A DNA stretch of 64,000 nt from Pelomonas lactea (GTDB lineage: Bacteria; Pseudomonadota; Gammaproteobacteria; Burkholderiales; Burkholderiaceae_C), in the NCBI RefSeq assembly GCF_043555885.1, contig NZ_JBIGHX010000001.1, positions 744,001 to 808,000 of the forward strand, in the 5' to 3' direction. The position numbers and the translations under genes are program-made. Below are positions 1 to 8,166 of this stretch, in pieces; position 1 is the stretch's first letter; every line of letters starts with the position of its first letter. Under the pieces are notes generated by a model that saw only the letters and a program-made list of their open reading frames with translations, had not been told where the DNA came from and did no database searches.

Positions 1-156
1 CGCATCGACGGCGTGCCCAGCCTGGGCATCGGCGGCCGCTTCCTGACCTCGCCGGCCCTGGCCGGCGCCGGCCAGCGCCTGCCCGAGCAAGAGTCCGGCC
101 AGCGCGCACTGCAGTACACCGAGTTCCTCCTCCAGCGCGTGCGCAACAAGACATGA
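1..156 (+). CDS. DsbA-type thiol:disulfide oxidoreductase, C-terminal fragment (5' end outside window)
   Basis: Only the last 51 codons are present; the frame is open from base 1 and stops at 154-156. The fragment contains a GVPS segment followed by a glycine-rich GGRF turn, which matches the cis-proline loop and final strand/helix of DsbA-fold proteins. The next gene has the same layout (GVPA, GGRF), so the two are paralogues in tandem. The stop overlaps the ATG of the next gene in an ATGA arrangement, which implies translational coupling. The active-site CxxC lies upstream of the window and cannot be checked. Confidence 0.8.
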   Translation, partial: RIDGVPSLGIGGRFLTSPALAGAGQRLPEQESGQRALQYTEFLLQRVRNKT

Positions 157-815
157 AACGACGTGACGTTACCTTCGCGCTGGCCGCCACCGGCCTGGCT
201 GCCACGGTGCCTGCCGCCTTTGCCCAGGGCGGGCCGGTGGAGGGCCGCCAGTACGTGCGCCTGGGCCAGGCCCTGCCCGGCACGCCGGGCAAGGTGGAGG
301 TCATCGAGTTCTTCTTCTACAAGTGCCCGCACTGCTTCGCGTTCGACCCGCTGCTGGAGGCCTGGCTGCACCAGTTGCCGGCGGACGTGGCATTCCGCCG
401 CGTGCCGGTGGGCCAGCAGGCGATGCTGAAGCTGCACGCGCGCATGTATTACGCGCTGGAAGCCATGGGCGCACTGACGCCGCAGGTGCATGCCGGCATC
501 TTCAACGCCTTCCACCGCGCAGGCATGGACGCCAATGACGAGGCGGCCGTCGTCGCGCTGGTCGGCAAGCTGGGCGTGGACACGCCCAAGTTCAAGGCCG
601 CGTTCTCTTCCTTCGGCGTGAACGGCAAACTGGCCCAGGGCCAGAAGCTGGCCGAGCTGGCAGGCGTGGACGGCGTGCCGGCGCTGGTCGTCGGCGGACG
701 CTTCCGCACCGCGCCCAGCATGGTCGGCTCGCCAGGCCAGAGCGAGGCGGCCCAAGGCCAGCAGGCGCTGGCTGTGGCAGATTTCCTGATCAGGTTGTCG
801 CGAGGGAAAGGCTGA
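153..815 (+). CDS. dsbA: DsbA-family periplasmic thiol:disulfide interchange protein
   Basis: This 220-residue protein has an N-terminal export signal ending near AFAQ, so it acts in the periplasm, where DsbA proteins oxidise cysteine pairs in newly exported proteins. The catalytic motif CPHC is visible near residue 60 in the context FFYKCPHC, and the cis-proline loop GVPA is near residue 173. Length and motif spacing fit DsbA of Betaproteobacteria. The start codon overlaps the stop of the preceding DsbA-like gene. The family is secure; whether this copy or the truncated upstream one is the main oxidase cannot be told from the sequence. Confidence 0.93.
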   Translation: MKRRDVTFALAATGLAATVPAAFAQGGPVEGRQYVRLGQALPGTPGKVEVIEFFFYKCPHCFAFDPLLEAWLHQLPADVAFRRVPVGQQAMLKLHARMYYALEAMGALTPQVHAGIFNAFHRAGMDANDEAAVVALVGKLGVDTPKFKAAFSSFGVNGKLAQGQKLAELAGVDGVPALVVGGRFRTAPSMVGSPGQSEAAQGQQALAVADFLIRLSRGKG

Positions 816-832
816 GGCCGGTTTCAGGCCCA

Positions 833-838
833 TAGAAT
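833..838 (+). promoter_or_regulatory. Candidate -10 element (TAGAAT) for lptA-lptB
   Basis: TAGAAT matches the sigma-70 -10 consensus in five of six positions and lies 22 bases before the ATG at 861. It overlaps the alternative ATG at 837, which argues for 861 as the true lptA start. I see no good -35 hexamer at the proper spacing, so this is a weak prediction. Confidence 0.3.
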
Positions 839-860
839 GGCCTGCAACTTCCGTGCCGCC

Positions 861-1463
861 ATGCTGTCCCGCCTACCCCTGCTGCTCCTCGCACTCGCTG
901 CCTGCGCCGCCCACGCGGAGAAGGGCGACCGCACCAAGCCCATGATCTTCACGTCCGACCAGCGCGGCTCGGTCGACGGCGTGAACCAGCGCACCGAACT
1001 GCAGGGCAACGTCGTCATCACCCAGGGCAGCCTGGTGCTGCGCGCCGAGAAGGTGGACGTGCGCGAGACCCGCGACGGCTACATCCAGGCCTACGCCAAT
1101 GGCGCCACCGGCAAGCCGGTCACGTTCCGCCAGGGGCAGGACAAGCCCGGCGAGTCCATCGAGGGCGTGGCCGACCAGCTGGAATACGACACCCGCACCG
1201 AGACCATCCGCTTCATCGGCAGCGCCACGATGCGCCGCATGCGCGGCAGCACGGTCACCAACGAAGTGTCTGGCGCCGTCATCCTGTACGACAGCCGCAG
1301 CGAGGTGTTCACGCTGGAAGCCGGCAACACGTCGCCCAACCCCAGCGGCCGCACCCGCATCGTCATCATGCCGCCCGCCCAGCCGGACGACCCGGCGTCG
1401 GCGCCGGCCTCCGGCCTGCCGCTGAAGCCGTCCACGACGCTGACGCCGGGCAAGGCCTCGTGA
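861..1463 (+). CDS. lptA: Lipopolysaccharide transport periplasmic protein LptA
   Basis: LptA forms the periplasmic bridge that carries LPS from the inner-membrane LptBFGC complex to LptD in the outer membrane. A signal peptide ends at AAHAE, followed by an OstA-like beta region (about mature residues 10-140) containing ELQGNVVITQG and repeated short beta strands. The tail after about residue 175 is Pro/Ala rich and probably disordered. I chose the ATG at 861 because it puts the signal peptide at the N-terminus; an in-frame ATG at 837 would add eight residues and overlaps a likely -10 element. lptB follows directly. lptC, which commonly precedes lptA, is not next to it here. Confidence 0.9.
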   Translation: MLSRLPLLLLALAACAAHAEKGDRTKPMIFTSDQRGSVDGVNQRTELQGNVVITQGSLVLRAEKVDVRETRDGYIQAYANGATGKPVTFRQGQDKPGESIEGVADQLEYDTRTETIRFIGSATMRRMRGSTVTNEVSGAVILYDSRSEVFTLEAGNTSPNPSGRTRIVIMPPAQPDDPASAPASGLPLKPSTTLTPGKAS

Positions 1464-2218
1464 TGGCGCAGGCCTGCACGAGCCGGCTCGAAGCCGAGGG
1501 CCTGGCCAAGAGCTACGGCGTCCGCAAGGTCGTCAAGAACGTGCATGTGCGCGTCGACTGCGGCGAAGTCGTCGGCCTGCTGGGCCCCAACGGCGCCGGC
1601 AAGACGACCAGCTTCTACATGATCGTGGGCCTGGTGCGCTCCGACGCCGGCGTCATCCGCATCGACGGCGCCGAGGTGCAGCGCCAGCCCATCCATGCCC
1701 GCGCGCGGCTGGGCCTGTCCTACCTGCCGCAGGAAGCATCCATCTTCCGCAAGCTGACCGTGGAGCAGAACATCCGCGCGGTGCTGGAGCTGCAGCAGGA
1801 CGAGCGCGGCAAGCCGCTGTCCCGCGCACGCATCGATGAGCTGCTGAACGGCCTGCTGCACGACCTGTCCATCGACGGCCTGCGCGACAGCCCGGCGCCG
1901 GCGCTGTCGGGCGGCGAGCGCCGCCGCGTCGAGATCGCCCGGGCGCTGGCAACGCAGCCGCGCTTCATCCTGCTGGACGAGCCGTTCGCCGGCGTGGACC
2001 CCATCGCCGTGCTGGAGATCCAGCGCATCATCGGCTTCCTGAAGGCCCGAGGCATCGGCGTGCTGATCACGGACCACAACGTCCGCGAGACGCTGGGCAT
2101 CTGCGACCGCGCCTACATCATCAGCGAGGGCGCCGTGCTGGCAGAAGGCACGCCGGACGAGATCGTGGCCAACGCCGATGTGCGCAAGGTGTACCTCGGC
2201 GAAAATTTCCGGATGTAG
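1463..2218 (+). CDS. lptB: LPS export ABC transporter ATP-binding protein LptB
   Basis: LptB is the cytoplasmic ATPase that powers LPS extraction from the inner membrane together with LptF/G. The sequence shows the Walker A motif GPNGAGKTT near residue 42, the Q-loop in YLPQEASIF, the signature LSGGERRR near residue 149, the Walker B segment FILLDEPFAGVDP and the switch histidine in LITDHNVRE. The length of 251 residues is normal. The ATG at 1463 overlaps the lptA stop by one base (TGATG); a GTG one codon earlier is also possible. The gap after the stop is filled by a dispersed repeat that leads into rpoN. Confidence 0.96.
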   Translation: MAQACTSRLEAEGLAKSYGVRKVVKNVHVRVDCGEVVGLLGPNGAGKTTSFYMIVGLVRSDAGVIRIDGAEVQRQPIHARARLGLSYLPQEASIFRKLTVEQNIRAVLELQQDERGKPLSRARIDELLNGLLHDLSIDGLRDSPAPALSGGERRRVEIARALATQPRFILLDEPFAGVDPIAVLEIQRIIGFLKARGIGVLITDHNVRETLGICDRAYIISEGAVLAEGTPDEIVANADVRKVYLGENFRM

Positions 2219-2229
2219 GGATGGTGAGC

Positions 2230-2363
2230 CGCTCGCCCATCCTCGCGGCGCTGAACGCGCGCGACTCCGGTCGGTCCCCCGAGGGGACGGCGATGCTCAC
2301 GGCATTGAGCCGCTCGCACATCGCCTGCGGGCCGGCTTGGGAGCGGCCCGGCGCCGGTCCGCG
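2230..2363 (+). repeat. Intercistronic hairpin repeat, copy A (sense strand), upstream of rpoN
   Basis: This segment fills almost the whole gap between lptB and rpoN. It is a close copy of segments at 11818-11953 and 37598-37736 read on the opposite strand. It contains the short hairpin GTCCCC-CGA-GGGGAC, a GATGC-N5-GCATT stem and the block GGGCCGGCTTGGGAGCGGCC. Its right end is about 10 bases from the rpoN ATG, so the rpoN leader lies within or against the repeat. The reading frame of rpoN is also open through the repeat back to 2178, but that translation resembles no sigma factor. Confidence 0.85.
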
Positions 2364-2372
2364 GGTCACACC

Positions 2373-3866
2373 ATGAAACAGACCCTCCAGGTCCGCCTCA
2401 GTCAGCACTTGGCGCTGACGCCCCAGCTGCAGCAATCCATCCGGCTGCTACAGCTGTCGACGCTGGAGCTGCACCAGGAGGTCGAGCAGATGCTGGCCGC
2501 CAACCCGCTGCTGGAGGCCGAGGAAGAGTTCACCGTCAGCGCGCCGGAGCTGGCCACCAATGCGCCGGCCGAGACCGGCACGGAGGCGTCGGCGGGGGAG
2601 TCCGAGGGTGGCGAGGCCGCCGAGCTCAGCGGCGAGGACTTCGGCGGCACCGAGCGCGAGGACTGGGAGAACGGCACCGAGCGCGACGACTTCGACGGCA
2701 TCCGCGAGCTGCCCAGCAGCAGCCCGTCCAGCGGCGACGACGACGGCGAACGCGAGAGCCAGGAGTCCGCCGAGACGACGCTGGCCGAGCATCTGGCACA
2801 GCAGCTGGCCGGCCTGAGCCTGTCGGCCGCCGACCGCGCGGCGCTGCACGTCGTCATCGAGTCGCTGAACGAGGACGGCTACCTTGAGGACCCGCTGGAG
2901 GACATCGCCGCCGCGCTGGCCGGCGACGACGAAGAGGGCCGCGAGGAGCTGCTGGACCACCTGCGCATCGCGCTGCGCCTGCTGCAGAGCCTGGACCCGG
3001 CCGGCATCGGCGCGCGCGACCTGTCCGAATGCCTGGTGCTGCAGCTGCGCGCCCGGCCCAAGAGCCCGGCGCAGGCCATCGCGCTGCTGATCTGCAAGAG
3101 TCATCTGGAGCTGCTGGCGCGCCGCGACATGCGCCGGCTGATGGCCGAGACCGGCGCCGACGAGGCCTTGCTGCGCGAGGCGCAGGCCCTCATCACGCGG
3201 CTGGAGCCCAAGCCGGGCCGCCGCTTCGCGCAGAGCGCGGCTGCGGCCATCGTGCCCGACGTCATCGTGCGCAAGGTGGGCCGCGAGTTCCGCGTCATGC
3301 TCAACCCCGAGGTGGCGCCCAAGCTGCGCATCAACGAGCTCTACGCCAACGCGCTGCGCGCCACGCGCGGCGGCATCAGCAACTCGCCGCTGGGCGGGCA
3401 GCTGCAGGAGGCGCGCTGGTTCATCAAGAACATCCAGCAGCGCTTCGACACCATCCTGCGCGTCAGCCAGGCCATCGTGGAGCGCCAGCGCGGCTTCTTC
3501 ACGCACGGCGAGCTGGCCATGAAGCCGCTGGTGCTGCGCGAGATCGCCGACGAGCTGGGCCTGCACGAGTCCACCATCTCGCGCGTGACGACGGCCAAGT
3601 ACATGGCGACGAGCTGGGGCACCTTCGAGCTGAAGTACTTCTTCGGCTCGGGGCTGAGCACCGAGGCCGGCGGCGAGGCGTCCAGCACCGCGGTGCGCGC
3701 GCTGATCAAGCAGTTCGTCGCCGCCGAGGACATCAAGAAGCCGCTGTCCGACAGCGCGCTCGCGGCGATGCTGGAGGAACAGGGCATCCAGTGCGCCCGC
3801 CGCACGGTGGCCAAGTACCGCGAAGGCATGAAGATCGCGCCGGCGAATCTGCGCAAGGCGTTGTAG
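2373..3866 (+). CDS. rpoN: RNA polymerase sigma-54 factor RpoN
   Basis: RpoN directs RNA polymerase to -24/-12 promoters and needs enhancer-binding activators. The protein begins MKQTLQVRLSQHLALTPQLQ, which is the glutamine/leucine-rich region I that binds activators. An acidic Glu/Asp-rich region II covers about residues 50-140, the core-binding domain follows, and the RpoN box is seen as ARRTVAKYRE near the C-terminus. The length of 497 residues is typical. The frame is open upstream to 2178, but the start at 2373 coincides with the conserved N-terminus and lies just past the repeat. Placement after lptAB is the usual proteobacterial order. Confidence 0.96.
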   Translation: MKQTLQVRLSQHLALTPQLQQSIRLLQLSTLELHQEVEQMLAANPLLEAEEEFTVSAPELATNAPAETGTEASAGESEGGEAAELSGEDFGGTEREDWENGTERDDFDGIRELPSSSPSSGDDDGERESQESAETTLAEHLAQQLAGLSLSAADRAALHVVIESLNEDGYLEDPLEDIAAALAGDDEEGREELLDHLRIALRLLQSLDPAGIGARDLSECLVLQLRARPKSPAQAIALLICKSHLELLARRDMRRLMAETGADEALLREAQALITRLEPKPGRRFAQSAAAAIVPDVIVRKVGREFRVMLNPEVAPKLRINELYANALRATRGGISNSPLGGQLQEARWFIKNIQQRFDTILRVSQAIVERQRGFFTHGELAMKPLVLREIADELGLHESTISRVTTAKYMATSWGTFELKYFFGSGLSTEAGGEASSTAVRALIKQFVAAEDIKKPLSDSALAAMLEEQGIQCARRTVAKYREGMKIAPANLRKAL

Positions 3867-3874
3867 GAGCCTGC

Positions 3875-4372
3875 ATGCGAATCAGGCGGACTGTTGTCGC
3901 GCTGGCGCTGCACTCCCTGGCCGGCCACGCGATGGCGCATTCGGACACGATCCTCCAGCTGTCTTCCGACGGTCATATCCGCGGGCTTCCGCCTCGATAT
4001 GCATCGGCGAGCCTCAAGATCGAGTTCGCAAACCAGGCGTCCGGCAGGCCCACGAAGATGACGTTCATCTCCGCCGGCAAGCAAACCATCATCGAGCGCT
4101 GCCTGCTTGAACGGCTGCCCGCCGGTTCATGGCGCCAGATGTCGCTGTCGGGCTCCTGGTATCACGACAGCGAGACCCTGCCTCCGTACGTCAGCGTCCA
4201 GTTCAACACGCCGGCGCAGCCGCAGGACCTGCCGCACCCGCTCGGGATCTCGTTCCTGTTCAGCTTGCGGGATGCAAGACTGATCGTGGCGCAGGAGGCT
4301 TTGCCCACCACCAGCAAGGGCGAGGTGAACCTCAGCCCTGTTCGACTGCGGGCCGGTTGTCCCGCCAAGTAG
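3875..4372 (+). CDS. Hypothetical exported protein
   Basis: The 165-residue product has a basic N-terminus and a hydrophobic stretch ending GHAMAHS, which reads as a signal peptide, so it is probably periplasmic. Two cysteines remain in the mature part (ERCLLE near residue 73 and RAGCPAK at the end) and could form one disulfide. I recognise no domain. The gene starts 8 bases after the rpoN stop with a GGAGC sequence in the gap, so it may be co-transcribed with rpoN. It is convergent with the AraC-type gene that ends two bases later. Confidence 0.7.
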   Translation: MRIRRTVVALALHSLAGHAMAHSDTILQLSSDGHIRGLPPRYASASLKIEFANQASGRPTKMTFISAGKQTIIERCLLERLPAGSWRQMSLSGSWYHDSETLPPYVSVQFNTPAQPQDLPHPLGISFLFSLRDARLIVAQEALPTTSKGEVNLSPVRLRAGCPAK

Positions 4373-4374
4373 CC

Positions 4375-5211
4375 TCAGCCCGGCAGTTGTTCCGCCTTGC
4401 GCCACTCCCTCGGCGACTGCCCCGTGTGTGCGCGGAACGCGCGTGACAGCGCCGCCTCGCCGCCGTAGCCCACGTCCATCGCGATGTGCTTGAGCGAGCG
4501 GCCCTCGCGCAGCCCTTTCTGCGCCAGGCCGATGCGCCAGCGCTGCAGGTAGACGCCCGGCGTGCAGCCGACGACGTCGCGGAAGCTGTTGGCGAACACG
4601 GTGCGCGACATGCCCGCCGCCGCCGCCAGCTCCTCCAGCGGCCAGTCGCGCTGCGGCGCCTCGTGCAGGGCCACCAGCGCGCCGCGCAGCTTGGGGTGCG
4701 ACAGCCCGGCCAGCATGCCGGACTCGACCCGGCCCTGCGCCATCAGCTCGCGCAGCACCCAGATCAGCAGCACCTCGAACAGCCGGTCCAGCATCAGCTG
4801 GCGGCCGCAATACGTCGCCTCGGCCTCGGCGAACAGCTGCGCCAGCACCGGCGCGCAGCCGGGCACCGACGCCAGCGGCAGGCACACCCAGGCCGGCAGC
4901 GCCGCGGCGATGGGATGGCCGGCACCGCCGTCGAAGGCCATGTGGGCGCACAGGAACTCGGCACCGCAGGCCGGGTCCGTCACGAAGCGGTGGGCCAGCG
5001 GGCGCGGGTAGAGCAGCAGGCTGGGCTCGGTGATGCGCAGCGGCTCGGGCACGCCGTCATGGTGGACGGCCACGTCGCCCGACCGGATCAGGTGCAGCTG
5101 GCCGCGCCCGGCCTGTGGCACCAGGCTGTTGACGCCGCACAGCGCGCCGGTCTGGAAGGTCTCGGCGCGCACGGCGAAGTGCGTGAACAGGGCGGCAAGT
5201 CGGTCGGCCAT
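4375..5211 (-). CDS. AraC-family transcriptional regulator with cupin-like sensor domain
   Basis: Residues 1 to about 170 look like the AraC-binding cupin domain (ends with PACGAEFLCAHM and neighbouring beta-rich sequence). The C-terminal 100 residues carry the double helix-turn-helix, including LAAAAGMSRTVFANSFR and HIAMDVGYGGEAALSRAFR and the family tail GQSPREWRK. The start MADRLAALF is preferred over an in-frame upstream start because it lies outside the A/T-rich divergent promoter region. The gene faces away from a DUF4148 protein and a haloperoxidase-like hydrolase, which are its likely targets. The inducer is unknown. Confidence 0.88.
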   Translation of the reverse strand: MADRLAALFTHFAVRAETFQTGALCGVNSLVPQAGRGQLHLIRSGDVAVHHDGVPEPLRITEPSLLLYPRPLAHRFVTDPACGAEFLCAHMAFDGGAGHPIAAALPAWVCLPLASVPGCAPVLAQLFAEAEATYCGRQLMLDRLFEVLLIWVLRELMAQGRVESGMLAGLSHPKLRGALVALHEAPQRDWPLEELAAAAGMSRTVFANSFRDVVGCTPGVYLQRWRIGLAQKGLREGRSLKHIAMDVGYGGEAALSRAFRAHTGQSPREWRKAEQLPG

Positions 5212-5227
5212 GATCGGTACCAGATGC

Positions 5228-5244
5228 AAAGTTAAACGTACTTT
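5228..5244. promoter_or_regulatory. Inverted repeat in the AraC/DUF4148 divergent promoter region
   Basis: AAAGT-TAAACGT-ACTTT is a perfect 5-bp inverted repeat in a locally A/T-rich spot 17 bases upstream of the AraC-type start codon. It is the only low-GC island between the divergent genes and is a candidate operator or promoter core. Confidence 0.35.
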
Positions 5245-5336
5245 ATGGCATCTCAGGTACGCCCGTCGTCGGCACAGTTCATCCCTGTCGCAAGACAGAT
5301 CCACCGCCCCCCACCGACACCTTCCAGGAGCCTGCC

Positions 5337-5699
5337 ATGACCCGCCAACCCCGCTTCAACCGCGCCGTCCTCCAACTGCTGTTCGCCGCCGCTGCCGTCA
5401 CGGCCGGCGCGTCCGCCCAGGCGCAATCCTTCGTGTCCGACCCCGAGTCGGGCTACAGCGTCAGCGTGCAGTCCACCGTGTCGCGCGCCGAGGTGCTGGC
5501 CGAGCTGAAGGTCTACCAGGAGTCGGGCCTGGCCGCCGCCGAGCGCGTGGCCAGCGAGACCGGCGCGTGGAACAGCCCCGCGCTGCAGGCCGCCCGCCAG
5601 CGCTACGGCGTGCTGCGCCACGGTGAGCGCTATGCCGCCCTCGTGGCCGAGTACGCCGCCCGCCGCGGCGAGCCCGTCCGCCCGGCCAGCAAGGCCTGA
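5337..5699 (+). CDS. DUF4148 domain-containing exported protein
   Basis: The 120-residue protein has a signal peptide ending at AQAQS. The mature part includes SRAEVLAELKVYQESGL, the characteristic segment of DUF4148, a small family abundant in Burkholderiales with no established function. A ribosome-binding site AGGAG lies nine bases before the ATG. It is followed after 42 bases by an exported alpha/beta hydrolase and is divergent from the AraC-type regulator, so the pair probably forms a regulated unit. Confidence 0.85.
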   Translation: MTRQPRFNRAVLQLLFAAAAVTAGASAQAQSFVSDPESGYSVSVQSTVSRAEVLAELKVYQESGLAAAERVASETGAWNSPALQAARQRYGVLRHGERYAALVAEYAARRGEPVRPASKA

Positions 5700-5741
5700 T
5701 CGCCCTCCCCGCAGAACTCTCACCCCCAAGGAAAGCCCGCC

Positions 5742-6680
5742 ATGTCCGCCTTCACCCGCCTCGCCCTCGCCGCCACCATCGCCGTCGGTGGCTTTGCCGT
5801 CCAGACCCAGGCTGCCGCCGCCACGCCCACCGCCGCCACCGCGGTCGCCAGCCAGTACGTGGCCGCCGCCGACGGCACGCCGCTGTACGTCAAGGACTGG
5901 GGCCCGAAGAACGGCCCGGTCGTCGTCTTCAGTCACGGCTGGCCGCTGAGCTCGGACAGCTGGGAGTCGCAGATGCAGTTCCTGGCCGAGCGCGGCTTTC
6001 GCGTCATCGCCCATGACCGCCGTGGCCACGGCCGCTCCGGCCAGCCCTGGGCCGGCAACACGATGGACCAGTACGCCGACGACCTCGACGCCGTGCTGCG
6101 CGCCAAGGGCGTGAAGCGCGCGACGCTGGTGGGCTTCTCCACCGGCGGCGGCGAGGTGGCCCGCTACATCGGCCGCCACGGCACGGCGCGCGTCGCCAAG
6201 GTCGTGCTGGTGGGCGCCGTGACGCCCATCATGGGCGCCAGCGCCACCCACCCCGAGGGCGTACCCGAGGCCGTGTTCGACAGCCTGCGCAAGGCCTCCC
6301 TCGACAACCGCGCCCAGCTCTACAAGGACATTGCCAACGGCCCGTTCTTCGGCTTCAACCGCCAGGGCGCCAAGGTCTCGGCCGGCCAGGCCGACAGCTT
6401 CTACGTGCAGGGCATGCAGGCCGGCGCCAAGGCCACCTACGACAGCATCGAGGCCTTCTTCCACTCCGACTTCCGCGAAGACTTGAAGAAGGTGAACGTG
6501 CCGGCGCTGGTCATCCACGGCGCCGACGACCAGATCGTGCCCATCGAGACGACCGGCCGCGCGACGGCCAAGCTGGTCAAGGGCGCACGCCTCATCGAGT
6601 ACGCCGGCGGCCCGCACGGCATCACCGACACGCACAAGGACCGCCTGAACCAGGATCTGCTGGACTTCGTCAGCCAGTAA
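5742..6680 (+). CDS. Exported alpha/beta hydrolase, non-heme haloperoxidase/perhydrolase-like
   Basis: A signal peptide (about residues 1-26, ending QAAAA) precedes an alpha/beta hydrolase domain. The sequence shows the oxyanion segment SHGWPLSSDSW, the nucleophile elbow GFSTGGG with serine near residue 132, an acid in HGADDQIVP and the catalytic histidine in GGPHGITDTH. This set of motifs is typical of the cofactor-free haloperoxidase/perhydrolase group. Most members are cytoplasmic, so the signal peptide is notable. The physiological substrate cannot be deduced. It is followed by a strong hairpin shared with the convergent esterase gene. Confidence 0.9.
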   Translation: MSAFTRLALAATIAVGGFAVQTQAAAATPTAATAVASQYVAAADGTPLYVKDWGPKNGPVVVFSHGWPLSSDSWESQMQFLAERGFRVIAHDRRGHGRSGQPWAGNTMDQYADDLDAVLRAKGVKRATLVGFSTGGGEVARYIGRHGTARVAKVVLVGAVTPIMGASATHPEGVPEAVFDSLRKASLDNRAQLYKDIANGPFFGFNRQGAKVSAGQADSFYVQGMQAGAKATYDSIEAFFHSDFREDLKKVNVPALVIHGADDQIVPIETTGRATAKLVKGARLIEYAGGPHGITDTHKDRLNQDLLDFVSQ

Positions 6681-6689
6681 GCCCGCAGG

Positions 6690-6716
6690 CGCCGCCCGGC
6701 CCGACGCCGGGCGGCG
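6690..6716. terminator. Bidirectional hairpin between convergent hydrolase genes
   Basis: CGCCGCCCGGC-CCGAC-GCCGGGCGGCG forms a perfect 11-bp stem with a 5-base loop. It occupies the 37-base gap between the stops of the two convergent genes. There is no long T tract, as is common at this GC content, so it may be intrinsic or simply an end-protecting hairpin. Confidence 0.7.
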
Positions 6717-6717
6717 T

Positions 6718-7587
6718 TCAGTCCTTGGAGGGGCCGCGCTCCGGCGCCAGCGGTGCGAACACGAAGCGCATGCCGCGCGTGTAGCTCTCGGCCTTGGTGC
6801 CGGCGTGGCGCTCGCCATCGATGGTGCGGTTCTCGTACACCAGCTCGGGGTGCTTCAGCGTCGGCAGCAGCGCCTGGTAGCGCTGGATGCCGGCCAGGAA
6901 GCCGGGCCACTCGTTCTCCGCACCGGTCACGTACAGCCGCGCCGCGATGGGCTTGCCCGTCGCGGCGTAGGCCTTGGCCTGGCCGATGATCCAGTCGCCG
7001 CCCACCACCACCGCCGGGCTGGCCGCGATGTAGCCCTTGAACAGCGCCGGCTTGGCGTACATCGCATGCAGCGTGAACAGCCCGCCCAGCGAGCTGCCGG
7101 CGAGGTAGCGCTGCGCCGGGTCGGCGCGGTACTCGCGCTCCAGCAGCGGGAAGATGTCTTTCTCCAGCGACGCGATGAACTTGTCGGCATTGCCGGTGCC
7201 GAACGCCAGCGGCCCCAGCTTCACCGGCGACAGCTCCCAGCCGCGCAGCTCGCCGTAGTCCAGGTTGTCGCCCGCGTAGCCCAGGCCCACAGTGATGAAC
7301 TCGGGCACGACCTTGTCGTAGGCCAGGTTGTTGTATGACGCGACGACGGTGGCGAAGTCCCAGTAGCCGTCGGTCACGTACAGCACCGGGTAGCGCCGCC
7401 GGGGCTCCTTGGCGAACGAGCCCGGCAGGTGGATGTGCAGCTGGTAGGTCCGCCCGTCGGCGTTCTTCGGCAGCGCACGCAGCTGGGTGTTCGGGATCGT
7501 GTGCGCGGGGTAGACCGGCGCCGGGTCGGCGGCCTGCGCCTGCAGCGCACCGAACAGGAAGGCCAGGGACAGGACGAATCGCTTCAT
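6718..7587 (-). CDS. Exported esterase of the PF00756 (Fes/esterase D-like) fold
   Basis: The 289-residue product has a signal peptide ending LQAQAAD. The hydrolase domain has the nucleophile elbow AGSSLGGLF near residue 148, the strand RYPVLYVTDGYWDF and a likely catalytic histidine in GERHAGTK. This architecture is that of the putative-esterase family, which includes ferri-siderophore esterases and acyl esterases. There is no iron-transport gene nearby, so the substrate remains open. The gene converges on the haloperoxidase-like gene. Confidence 0.85.
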   Translation of the reverse strand: MKRFVLSLAFLFGALQAQAADPAPVYPAHTIPNTQLRALPKNADGRTYQLHIHLPGSFAKEPRRRYPVLYVTDGYWDFATVVASYNNLAYDKVVPEFITVGLGYAGDNLDYGELRGWELSPVKLGPLAFGTGNADKFIASLEKDIFPLLEREYRADPAQRYLAGSSLGGLFTLHAMYAKPALFKGYIAASPAVVVGGDWIIGQAKAYAATGKPIAARLYVTGAENEWPGFLAGIQRYQALLPTLKHPELVYENRTIDGERHAGTKAESYTRGMRFVFAPLAPERGPSKD

Positions 7588-7642
7588 GGCGTAGACGGTC
7601 GGTGGACGTTGATGGCAGCGTTGTCAGTTTAGGGTGACGACA

Positions 7643-8140
7643 ATGCCGCGCCATATGTGGAAACTCACCCTGGGCCCGAGCCTGTTCCTGCTGCTGGCAC
7701 ACCTCATCGGCCTGTCCTTCACCTCCCCGGTCGCCAACGCCGCGGCGGTCTTGATCGGTGCGGCGATCTCCGTTGCGGCGCTGATCCGGTGGATCGCGCG
7801 CGGCATTGCACAGCGGTGGCTGCGCTGGATCCTTCAGGCCGGCCTCGGGCTGGCAGCGCTCGTCGGCGCCGCGGTGGCCTTGCTCGGCCTCCTGCTGGGC
7901 GGCACGCTGGGCCGGCCGGACTACGAGGGGTATCTGGGCGACGCCATCTGCCGCGGCTGGAGCTATGGCGACGCCACCGTGTCCGTCCAGGACGAGCGCA
8001 CCGAGATCGCGCTGTACCGGTCGCTGGGCCCGCTGCTGGAATGGCGGGTCGCACGCCGCTCGTGGCAGGGCGAATCAGGCGAGCCGTTCGATGAATTCTG
8101 GACCGAGTGCGACAAGCTGGCCGGACGGCATGGCGGTTGA
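7643..8140 (+). CDS. Hypothetical membrane protein
   Basis: The protein has three hydrophobic segments (about residues 12-32, 35-50 and 60-85 from the ATG), followed by a soluble C-terminal part with DAICRGWSYGDATVSV and two cysteines. No known domain is recognised. I prefer the ATG at 7643, which has AGGG eight bases upstream, over a GTG at 7634. It lies 26 bases before the RNA methyltransferase gene on the same strand. Confidence 0.65.
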   Translation: MPRHMWKLTLGPSLFLLLAHLIGLSFTSPVANAAAVLIGAAISVAALIRWIARGIAQRWLRWILQAGLGLAALVGAAVALLGLLLGGTLGRPDYEGYLGDAICRGWSYGDATVSVQDERTEIALYRSLGPLLEWRVARRSWQGESGEPFDEFWTECDKLAGRHGG

Positions 8141-8166
8141 CGCGGCCTGACAGCGACAATTGCGCG

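Noticed and set aside
2178..2372. N-terminal extension of rpoN
   Set aside because: The extension is translation of the dispersed repeat; RpoN region I begins exactly at 2373.
8107..8166. Earlier ATG for the rRNA methyltransferase
   Set aside because: It would overlap the preceding gene by 34 bases and add an unconserved leader; the GTG at 8167 fits the family N-terminus.
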